NCBI GenBank assembly: GCA_949825025.1 | Contig: OX463784.1 | Location: 3,502,885-3,566,884 of the forward strand | DNA length: 64,000 nucleotides | Origin: Siphlonurus alternatus | Taxonomy: Eukaryota; Arthropoda; Insecta; Ephemeroptera; Siphlonuridae | Reading direction: 5' to 3' | In this document: positions 48,501-59,600 of the stretch, piece by piece | How the letters are laid out: each line of letters starts with the position of its first letter | How positions within the stretch are numbered: the first letter of the stretch is position 1 | Notes under the pieces: generated by a model | Seen by the model: only the letters and a program-made list of their open reading frames with translations | The model's database searches: none | Told to the model about the DNA's origin: nothing | Made by a program: the position numbers and the translations under genes

Positions 48501-51500
48501 TATAATATACAAATTAATTAATAATATAGGCCGAGTGCGCGCTCATAAATGGAAAACTCTTACATTTATTAAAATATAATAAAATATATATTATATAAGT
48601 ATGCAATTTCTGTAATTATTCTAATTATGCATAAAAAATGTTTTATAATTTTATATAAAAAAAATATAAATAATTTTAAATTATATTTAGCTGTTCAATA
48701 ATGAGCAATTAGAAACGAAAAATTTTATTGGCTTAATCGAAAGAAGGGGTAAAAATTTGACGTTGTGAATTGTTTCAGATTTTTTTGTGACCTATAACTA
48801 ATTTTAATTAATTAATTAAGTTGCATTATTTTGAGAGTGCCGCCTCTCGTGACGCCTCTGACGTCACACCATTCTTGTACTTTTGCACTATAGATGAGAT
48901 TAGGTGAGAACATGCAGGTATGAAAATCAAAATGGCTGGCGCCACGTTTGAAATTCCCCGCCTCAAATTTTTGAAGTTTTAATGTGGGTTACGTTTGATC
49001 AATTTTAGCTTTATTTTGTTCGCATACCACTGGAAACTATGGTTGAAATATGATTTAAAACTTCTATCGTGCTCTAATATTGTTTAATACGTAAAAAGTA
49101 GAAAATTATGAGAGACTAACATCTTACATCAAATTAGTTTGCTTTCTTTCTTTAAATAAAATAATTTGCTGATATCTAGTGTGCTAGTGGGTTAGCCCAG
49201 TGGTAAACGCATCAGACTTCAAATCTCGTGGTTGCGGGTTCGATTCTGTCTTCCGGCGAGTTTTTATAAGTACATTTTTTTTCTTTAATTTTAATATATT
49301 TATGAATTCTAAATTTATAAAATGTGGTTAAAATATGGATTACAGCTACTATCAATCGTAATTGATAACTTTTTAATAGTAAAGAGAGGGAACAATATTA
49401 ATAAAAAATTACTTCACTTTTTCGCGTTCCAATAAAACATTTCTCTTACCGAGGCTCATAGCTTAATTAGTGTGGCACTGTGGCGGAGAAATGTTCTTTA
49501 ATTACATTAAACTAAATTAAAGGAAAGAAAAGTGTCGAGTTTAAAAAATCCTTCGACGTGGAGAATCAAACTCTCCACCACAAGCCAGAGTACGAGCTCT
49601 AGCTGCGTCTTCGCCACTGTGCCACACCAAGCTTCGGGACACAGTGTGAAAAATGTTTTATTTGAACGTATAAAAGTGAAGTAATTTTTTATTAATATTG
49701 TTCCCTCTCTTTACTATTAAAAAGTTATCAATTACGATTGATAGTAGCTGTAATCCATATTTTAACCACATTTTATAAATTTAGAATTCATAAATATATT
49801 AAAATTAAAGAAAAAAAATGTACTTATAAAAACTCGCCGGAAGACAGAATCGAACCCGCAACCACGAGATTTGAAGTCTGATGCGTTTACCACTGGGCTA
49901 ACCCACTAGCACACTAGATATCAGCAAATTATTTTATTTAAAGAAAGAAAGCAAACTAATTTGATGTAAGATGTTAGTCTCTCATAATTTTCTACTTTTT
50001 ACGTATTAAACAATATTAGAGCACGATAGAAGTTTTAAATCATATTTCAACCATAGGGTGCGATCCGTATATCGGCAAACCGGTGAGAACCGGTTGTGCT
50101 TTGGTCCATAATTCGGCTCCCACCGGTGAAGCGAAAATCCGAAGTTTCCCGAAGTTTCAAAAGTCATCAGTTGGCGCGCGGAGAGAGCGGAGAGACGCAA
50201 GGCTGCTTCCAGCCCAGCCGTGTGACGTCACTGTTTAAAATTGGTGGGAAAAGTTTAAATATTTTACAAAACATATTTGATTTTCTGAGTCTATACGTCA
50301 AAAGAACGAAAACAATTTATACGAAAGGCATTACACCGAAAACAAAAAGGACAAAAGTAATTTGACACGAAAACATTTTATACGAAAATATATTTATTAA
50401 CCGAAATGGAAAATGTGCGAATGCATTTATAACGAAACTTAAAAAGCACGAAAGCATTTACATCATCGAAAATATTTTAGCCGAATTCAATAAATAATTC
50501 AATAAATAAATAAATAAATAATAATTCAATATAATCACGAAAATCATTAGGCCGATATAGTTATTTTAACGAATTGAAATAAAAAACAACGAAAGTAAAT
50601 TAGAACGAAAACATTTAAAACGAAATAAAAAAATCACGAAAACAATTTGGCCGAAAGTTATTTGAATGAAAACATTTTGACCGAAAGTTATATGAACGAA
50701 AACATTTAAAACGAATGGAAAAATCACGAATACAATTTGAACGAACGCTATTTGACCGAAATAAAAAACACCGACGAAGAAAAATAATTCAGGGACCGGA
50801 TGCAAATTAATTTTTCGTGCATCCATGGATGCGCATCCGAAAGCAAATTTATTTTTCATGCATCTGGGATGCGCATCCGGATGCAAATTTATTTTCCAGA
50901 TGCATTAATTTTTTCCCGTGCATCTGGGATGCACGGATGCGGATGCAAGCCCAATTTTGCGCATCCGTGTGCATCTTGCATCTGCATCCGCATCCGATCC
51001 TTGGTTTTTATAATACACTTTGTTTCTTGCAATCTTAAACGACAAATGGCAAATAAATTTAAAAAATGTGCCTCGATCGTGTTATAAGATTTGGGTATCA
51101 CGTCATAACCACGAAAACAAAAATCACGAAAGCATTTGCAACGAATGACTTTATTCCGAAAACAATTATATCGAAAACAAATATAAACGAAATCATTTAC
51201 CACGAAATTAAATTAACACGAAACAAAATAATAACGAGCACAAAAATCACGAAAACAATTTGTACAAAAGTAATTTGACCGAAATAAAAAAGGACGAATG
51301 TAAATTAGAACGAAATTATTTTAATACGAATTCAAAAATCACTAAAACAATTTGACCGAAAGTTATTTGAACGAAAACATTTAAGACGAATACAAATTCA
51401 CTTCGAAAACAATTTGACTGAAAAGTTATTTGAACGAAAACATTTAAGATGAATAAAAAAAGTAACGAAAACAATTTGACCGAAAATTATTTGAACGAAA

Positions 51501-52508
51501 ACATTTAAGACGAATAAAAAAATCACGAAAACAATTTGACTGAAAAGTTATTTGAACGAAAACATTTAGGACGAATAAAAAAATAACGAAAACAATTTGA
51601 CCGAAAGTTATTTGAACGAAAACATTTAAAACGAATGGAAAAATCACGAATACAATTTGAACGAACTCTATTTGACCGAAATAAAAAACACCGACGAAGA
51701 AAAATATTAATAAAAATTATACCAATATTATTAAAAAAAAAAAAAATTGTAAATTGAAATGAATGCAATAAAGAACAATACAGACTGAGCCAGAAATGGT
51801 GTTCCGAAACCATGCTAAAATTTGGGCAGGTTAACTTAATTTGAGTTAGAAATTCGAAATTTGGGATACGTACGTAAAGCCAAGGGTTCTAAGTTCTCTT
51901 GACATGTGTTAAAAAAAAAATAAGATTAATATTTCCTACCGTTTTAGGGGTGCATTCACGATTTGCATTTCATCCTTTTGGGATTTCCATGTTAAATTAA
52001 GTTGATTAGAAAATTTTTAGCCGATTTGCACCAAATTTAGTTTTTAAAGTTTTCTGAGCACGTTGAAAAGTGGTGAAAACAACCCCTAATGAGATAATGA
52101 CCCTTACTACGTGAAAAAATGATGCTATCATAATTTTGATTATACCACTGAAACGCAAGAATTATATACTGTATACTATATAGTACACTGTATATAATCG
52201 TTGACTGAAACGAGCTTATTTTTTTACCGCATGGCAGAAACGACCTTTGAATTTTCTGAATCGGAGCAAGTTAACAACGATTTATTTTTTAGGGGTGAAA
52301 CACCATTAAATACAGCGTACTCTGAAAACCTTAAAAACTAATTTTGGTGCAAATCGGCTAAAATTTTTCTATCAACTTAATTTAACATGGAAATCCCATA
52401 AGGAAGAAATGCAAATCGTGAATCCACCCCTAAAACGGTAGGAAATATTAATTTTAAAATATGTTTAACACAATACATGTCAAAAGAATGTAGTACCCTT
52501 GGCTTTAC

Positions 52509-52585
<77 letters not shown>

Positions 52586-55500
52586 AAATTTCAAATTTCT
52601 AGCTCAAAGTTAACCTGCCCAAATTTTAGCATGGGTTCGGAACACCATTTCTGGCTCAGTCTGTATATACTTCTTTATATATTGCATTCATTTTATTTAC
52701 AATTTTTTTTTTCTTTAATTATTGTCATAAATTTTTATTAATATTTTTCTTCGTCGGTGTTTTTTATTTCGGTCAAATAGCGTTCATTCAAATTTTATTC
52801 GTGATTTTTTCATTCGTTTTAAATGTTTTCGTTCAAATAACTTTCGGTAAAATTGTTTTCGTTATTTTTTTAATCGTCTTAAATGTTTTCGTTCAAATAA
52901 CTTTCGGGCAAATTGTTTTCGTTATTTTTTGATTCGTGTTAAATATTTTCGTTCAAATAACTTTCGGTCAAATTGTTTTCGTGATTTTTTTATTTCGTTT
53001 TAAATGTTTTCGTTCTAATTTACTTTCGTTGATTTTCAATTCGTTCAAATAACTATCGGCCAAATGGTTTTCGTAATTATTGAATTCGGCTAAAATGTTT
53101 TCGCTGTAAATGCTTTCGTGCTTTTTAAGTTTCGTTATAAATGCATTCGCACATTTTCCATTTCGGTTAATTATACTTTCGTTTAAAATGTTTTCGTGTT
53201 AAATTACTTTCGTCCTTTTTGTTTTCGGTGTAATGCTTTTCATATAAATTGTTTTCGTTCTTTTATTTTTCGTTCTTTTGACGTAGACTCAAGATTGGTT
53301 TAGAGGCCATTAGCAAAAAACCTGATAAAAAGAGAAAAAAAAAGTTAAAAATGGATGCAAATTTATTTTTCATGCATCTGGGATGCGCATCCGGATGCAT
53401 TCATTTTTCCCCGTGCATCTGGGATGCACGGATGCGGATGCAAGCCCATTTTTGCGCACCCGTGTGGATCTTGCATCCGCATCCACATCCGATCCCTGAA
53501 AAATATTAATAAAAATTACCAATATTAATTAAACAAAAAAATAAATTGTAAATTGAAACGAATGCAATAAAGAACAATACAGACTGAGCCAGAAATGGTG
53601 TTCCGATCGAACTCATGCTAAAATTTGGGCAGGTTATCTTTGAGATTGAATTTTGAAATTTGGCATACCTAAAGCCAAGGGTTCTAAGTTCTTTTGACAT
53701 GTGCTAAAAAATTTTTAAACTTAATACTTCCTACCGTTTTAGGGGTGGATTCACGATTTGCATTTCTTCCTTATGGGATTTCCATGTTACATTAAATTGA
53801 TAGAAAAATTTTAGCAGATTTGCATCAAAATTATTTTTTAAGGTTTTCAGAGCACGCTGTATTTAATGGTACGTGTTTCACCCCTAAAAATTAAATCGTT
53901 AACTTGCTCCGATTCAAAAAATTCAAATATCGTTTCTGAGGTAAAAAAATAAGCTCGTTTCAGTGGCATAATCAAAATTTTGATAGCATCATTTTTTCAC
54001 GTAGTAAGGGTCATTATCTCATTATAGGAGTTGTTTTCATCACTTTTTAAATTACACCATTAAATTCAACGTGCTCTGAAAACCTTAAAAACTAATTTTG
54101 GTGCAAATCAGCCAAAATTTTTCTATCAACTTAATTTAACATGGATATATCCCATAAGGAATCCACCCCTAAAACGGTAGGAAATATCAATTTTAAATTT
54201 TGTTTAACACATGTCAAAAGAATTTAGAACCCTTGGCCTTACGTGTATATATATGCCAAATTTCTAGCTCAAAGTTAACCTGCCCAAATTTTAGCATGGG
54301 TTCGGAACACCATTTCTGGCTCAGTCTGTATTGTTCTTTATTGCATTCGTTTCAATTTACAAATTTTTTTTTAAATAATATTGGTATAATTTTTATTAAT
54401 ATTTTTCTTCGTCAGTGTTTTTTATTTCGGTCAAATAGAGTTCGCTCAAATTGTATTCGCGATTTTTTCATTCGTTTTAAATGTTTTCGTTCAAATAACT
54501 TTCGGTCAAATTGTTTTCGTTATTTTTTTATTCGTCTTAAGGTAGAGATAATACGGATCAGCTGGCCCAATGCTAAAAAAATCCCATTCATAAAAATTAT
54601 GAAAAAAATTTAAAATGTTCTCCTCTACATATTATCCCCTATCAGTAGGTAAAATATCAAGTATACAAAAACGAGCTAGTTTTCGAGTTATTAATTTTTC
54701 AAGTTCTCTATTTTAACATGGAGAAATGGATGAACTATATATACCATGTTAAATTAGTCAACTTTAAAAATTAATAACTCGAAAACTAGCTCGTTTTTGT
54801 AAACCTGATATTTTAGCTACTGATAGGGGATGTAGAGGAGAACATTTTAAATTTTTTTCATAATTTTTGTGAATGGGATTTTTTTAGCATTGGACCAGCT
54901 GATCCGTGTTATCTCTACCTTAAATGTTTTCTTTCAAATATAACTTTTCAGTCAAATTGTTTTCGTGATTTTTTTATTCGTCTTAAATGTTTTCGTTCAA
55001 ATAACTTTCGGTCAAATTGTTTTCGTGATTTTCGTATTAAAATAATTTCGTTCTAATTTACTTTCGTCCTTTTTTATTTCGGTCAAATTAATTACTTTCG
55101 TACAAAAATTATTTTCGTGATTTTTAATTGTTCTCGTAATTATTTTGTTTCGTGTTAATTTAATTTCGTGGTAAATGATTTCGTTTATATTTGTTTTCGA
55201 TGTAATTGTTTTCGGGATAAAGTCATTCGTTGAAAATGCTTTCGTGATTTTTGTTTTCGTGGTTTTGACGTGATACCTACTATACATCACACATTCTATG
55301 GCGATTTCAAAAAATGGCTGGTAAAGCGCGCCAAAAAATTTAACATCTGGTGAGAACAGCGTTCCGTATCTACAACCGGTGAGCTACAAGAAACCGGTGA
55401 AAGATGGTCCATAATTTACTCCCCAGTATCACCGGTTTTACCGATATACAGATCGCACCCATAGTTTCCAGTGGTATGCGAACAAAATAAAGCTAAAATT

Positions 55501-56505
55501 GATCAAACGTAACCCACATTAAAACTTCAAAAATTTGAGGCGGGGAATTTCAAACGTGGCGCCAGCCATTTTGATTTTCATACCTGCATGTTCTCACCTA
55601 ATCTCATCTATAGTGCAAAAGTACAAGAATGGTGTGACGTCAGAGGCGTCACGAGAGGCGGCACTCTCAAAATAATCCAACTTAATTAATTAATTAAAAT
55701 TAATTATAGGTCACAAAAAAATCTGAAAAAATTCACAACGTCATATTTTTACCCCTTCTTTCGATTAAGCCAATAAAATTTTTCGTTTCTAATTGCTCAT
55801 TGTCCAATTTTATTGCGGTCATATTTATGAATTCGTATATTAATGTGAATTAATTGAGCCTTGTATATTTTATCCCCTCCTAACACAATATATATATGAT
55901 ATTGGTTGTTTTTTCTGTACTGGTTGAAATAGTTTAGTATAAATTTTTTGCAGCGGTCCACATAAAGTAATATAGTTTGCACCCAAATTTTACTGAAAAT
56001 ATAATACTCCGAACGGTTCCACGCTGTATATAATTGAATTGAATAAGACGATAGCTTATACCAAGGAAGATATTAATAAATTTATGCTCCTTGCATGGCT
56101 TGCTGTATCTCCGGACGTAGCCAAGACAGGATATTTACATATGCGATCGACTGACCGATCTGTTTACATGAATTTATAATTAAACTTCCTCAGCACAGGA
56201 CAAATTTATTAAGAAATTTTTAAATGGAATCATGGTTTTAAATTTTAAATATATCACTGGCTTGCGGTAACTAAAAAATTATGTCAGTTAAATTTGGTCT
56301 CTTCGTAAATACAAAATATGAGAATGAAAAGCAGACTATAGTCCTGTTCCCTTAATGGATAGATGGTTCATGCGATTATATAATTTGTATTCGTGAAATC
56401 ATTTTGTGTATTTTGTGTAACAAATGTTGTCCGTTATAAACATTTTTCAAAAGAGAATTGCGAATCAGAGTTATTGATAGATTCAGCAAGTACGAGTAAT
56501 TATAT

Positions 56506-56600
<95 letters not shown>

Positions 56601-59600
56601 CGTAATCTCGTATGTTTCACCTCTTTTTTTTCTAAAATGGTGCAAAATAAGAGGAGAAAAGACGAGAGGAGAGCTTAATATGCGAAGAAAAGATGACAAT
56701 TTATTTCAACCTCTTCGCTTAAAGTGAGGATGAAATGAAGACAATATTTCTAGCATTTTATGTTTAAGAAAAGGAAAAAAATACGTATTCTTTTATTTTT
56801 CCTCTAAAATGGTCCAAAATAAGAGGAGATTCGAGTTAAATTTAATAGTGAAGAATATGTTGTTGTTTTTTTTCAACTCGGGTAATATTTTTCTTGCATA
56901 GTTGCAAACATATTTTTGCCTCAATATACAGTACGTACTACAAAAAGGTATAACTATTATTATGGGACAAATTTACCTTTGGAAAAAATATACAATAGAT
57001 TGAATAGAGACAATGCAATTTTGAACAAATGAAGTTATAAATAAACTTTTTCTATATAGATTTTTATTATCCTGGAAATGTACACCTCTGTACACCACGA
57101 ACGTTACTGCTGCTTTGTTTGTGGACGTTACCTCGCAGTCTATGGAGGCGTGGTGAATTTTTCTTTTTTTTTTTTAATCGAACCCTAACTGCAACATGGG
57201 TACTTCTACTTACTAATTATACTAATTATACCCATGCACTAAGTTTGAAACCCCGAATCTTCCGAAACCCTAATAACTTAATTCGCATTTTGCGGGCTCT
57301 TCCGGAACGGGGGCGGCCACGGCCTTGCAATCCATCCCGACTTTTGCCTGTGACTAAGGGAAACGTGGAAACCTTAGCCAGGATGGACGTTACAGCTTTT
57401 ATCAATGAACCGGAAGTGCAATGGTCCAAAGTCAGGGGAACCACATAGTAGAAAAGCTCAACGATTTACCCCTGTGGGTGGGTTTTTTTTTTAAATGGTC
57501 ACCCATCCAACTACTAGCCACGCTCGGCGTTGCTTGACTTTGGTGATCTGACGAGACCCAGTCAAGCACTGCGCCAAACACACAAACTGTTGGAATGACT
57601 TTCTCCTACAAAATTACAAATCTGCACATCTTTGTGTCTCAGAGCTGAAAGCATATAGAGCTGATTTCTGTTTATGTTTACGTGAGGCGGGAGAGGGGTT
57701 TCCCTATATACTAACACATTGCGAAGGGGGCGCAGGAGAGAGTGAAAAGATGAAGTTTTGGGGGGCCAGATTATACAGTGAGCATAGGCATAATGACGAA
57801 AAAATATTATAAAAAATACTTTTAACGGTTTTTAGACGGTGAGATTTTTTTATGAGTTCTACCGTGTACTGTTAAAGTATTATTAAAGTATTTGAACTTT
57901 ATTTATGTTATTAAGTTAAATAAGAAATTATTGTACACTTTGTTTATATGCTAGTCCGTGCATTCTGGCCCTCCTCGCATGACGTCATCGCAATCCCCTC
58001 TTAAATTATATAGAGTAACATTCGTCGCGTCTAAAGGTGTATATTCAGAATGGACGTTTGCTCGATTGTTGCATTGAACTATTCAGTAACAAAATATCAT
58101 TATTTTTTTATTGTTATTGGAAGGTTTGACATTTCAACAATACACACAAAGGTTAGTCATTTATTATTTATTTTTAGTAAATTGATTTTTAAATCAAATA
58201 AAGGTTCGTGTATTTTCTGTTCATTGAAATTTTTTATCTACACGTTTCATTGACAGCATGTTCTCTAGATTACTAAATGTAAATAATGTTACGTAATCAC
58301 ATCGATATTATCAAGTATCGCCCGTCCCCCGCCCCCGCTCGTCCTGTCTGTCATAACTCCCACGCAAGAAAATTCAACGTTAGGATTTACATGGGGGGTT
58401 CTATGACGCGTGTATATCATGTTTTTATAATAAACGACCACCCTCCTTGATAAATTTTTTTTTTAAACTGAATTAACCCTGCTTGTAGTGTACTGGAAAT
58501 GGGTACTAGTTACAATTAAGTGGAAGGTAACACGGATCAGCTGATCGATGTAGTCCTATTTGATTAACATGTAAACCTTAGCAGACACACAAATGTATTA
58601 GAAAATTTTTTGATGACAGATTTTAGTACCTAAAAGCCAGTTTTAAAAAATTTATAAACAATTATTCGAGCAATTTTTTTTTATTTTAATTTTTTAAGTT
58701 TGGTTCTCCATGTCCAATTAATGCTAAAAGTTAAAAAAAATCGGCTCGAATAATAGATACGTTTTTTTTTCCTGTGTTTTTCCCCCTTCCCCCTCCCCCC
58801 TTGGATCCACGCCTGAGTGAGGCTTTTTGACAAAAAGCAACAATATTCCATACTGAATGAGGTTTCCACTGTTTCCTGAGTCATATTGCCGGGATGATAA
58901 TGTATTTCCAGAAAGACAAGTCTTGTGGCACAAGTAGTTATTATATTTCGAAATCAGGTTTTAGCATAGTTGTGAAGTATACTGGCTCTCATATTTAACT
59001 GAATATTTTTTAACGCTAATGTTCGGGAATCTAAGTAATAACCTAATAAACAAATTTGCCCATCAGACCCACGAAATCTACAGCATTTGTTGTAGTGGTA
59101 ACCTACCTCAATTTGTAAATAATGCCGCGTGCTCAGAGCTTTTTAAATGTTCTTGACATAAGAAACATTGTTTTATTTGGCTATATTATCTCATATACAA
59201 GCTGTAAAATGGCTCGTCGTATGTGTGTATCTTATGTCACTCCATGGTTCTTCATCTTCAATATGTCATATCTTATGGCACATCATGTCTCATACCAAAT
59301 TATTATGTCGTGCCTTATGTCAAATCACATTCTCATATTACGTCTTAAAGCACTTGTCTTATGAGAATCAAATTTTCAAGTATATCTTATGGCAAATTAA
59401 ATTCTATGTTTATCTTATGACACATATTTTATAACAAATCACTTTATATTTTTTATCTTAATGACTTATGGCAGTCAAATTCTCATACTTTACCTTATGG
59501 CACATATCATATGACAATCAAATTCTGAAGTATATCTTATGGCACATATGACAATTAAATTCTGATGTATATCTTATGGCACATATCTTATGTCACATAT

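Larger units (their letters stand above)
51095..53290. mobile_element. Foldback-like element B, inverted relative to A
   Basis: Starts GTATCACGTCATAACCACG and ends AAGAACG-inverse...TTTTGACGTAGACTC, that is, the A ends in reverse order. It sits in the hAT spacer at AAGATTTGG / AAGATTGG, an 8-9-bp duplication of hAT sequence. Arms 51095-51700 and 52745-53290 are CGAAA-unit arrays. The core holds the TA element 51781-52663. Confidence 0.82.
50790..53498. mobile_element. hAT-like GCATCCGGATGC element, second copy, split
   Basis: CAGGGACCGGATGC at 50790 and CATCCGATCCCTG ending at 53498. Outer pieces 50790-51094 and 53291-53498 together match the 602-bp copy at 25975-26576. The flanks AAAAATAATT / AAAAATATT are an imperfect duplication of foldback A arm sequence, which resumes after 53498. 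The middle is foldback B. Confidence 0.85.
50287..55277. mobile_element. Foldback-like element A (CGAAA-rich arms)
   Basis: The left end starts GAGTCTATACGTCAAAAGAA and the right end finishes CGTGGTTTTGACGTGATACC. The left arm (50287-50789) and right arm (about 54401-55277) are made of imperfect units such as CGAAAACAATTTGACCGAAA, TTATTTGAACG and AAAACATTTAAAACG, in opposite orientation, with a period near 60 bp. The core holds the TA element 53580-54328. Interrupted by a hAT element (50790-53498) and a TTAA MITE (54541-54919). Arms are free of stop codons in one direction only by composition. Confidence 0.8.
50053..55463. mobile_element. Element X inserted in hairpin H (50056-55460)
   Basis: Termini GGGTGCGATCCGTATATCGG and CCGATATACAGATCGCACCC are inverted. 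ATA is duplicated at 50053-50055 and 55461-55463, and the undisturbed left arm of H shows a single ATA there. X's own sequence is about 230 bp at the left and 183 bp at the right, both rich in ACCGGTGA motifs. The rest is later insertions. The superfamily is not clear; a 3-bp TSD would allow Harbinger-like. Confidence 0.88.
48699..55803. mobile_element. Long hairpin element H, right arm split by element X
   Basis: The left arm 48699-49447 pairs with 49645-50055 followed by 55464-55803. The two right-arm pieces are contiguous in the left arm, at GGAAACTATGGTTGAAAT. Without the insert the element is about 1.7 kb: two arms of about 750 bp around a loop of about 200 bp. Arm identity looks very high, and the outer ends read AATGAGCAATTAG / CTAATTGCTCATT. 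Each arm holds a tRNA-like A box/B box pair, and the loop holds another on the - strand. No protein frame. Confidence 0.88.

Noticed and set aside
49184..49258. Functional tRNA with UCA anticodon (selenocysteine or suppressor)
   Set aside because: Poor acceptor and anticodon stems, and present as mirror copies in transposon arms; a tRNA-derived promoter is more likely.
50566..55290. Frames of about 70-137 codons in the foldback arms ([16 protein letters not shown])
   Set aside because: They translate CGAAA-unit arrays, change frame between units, and have mirror-image frames in the opposite arms.
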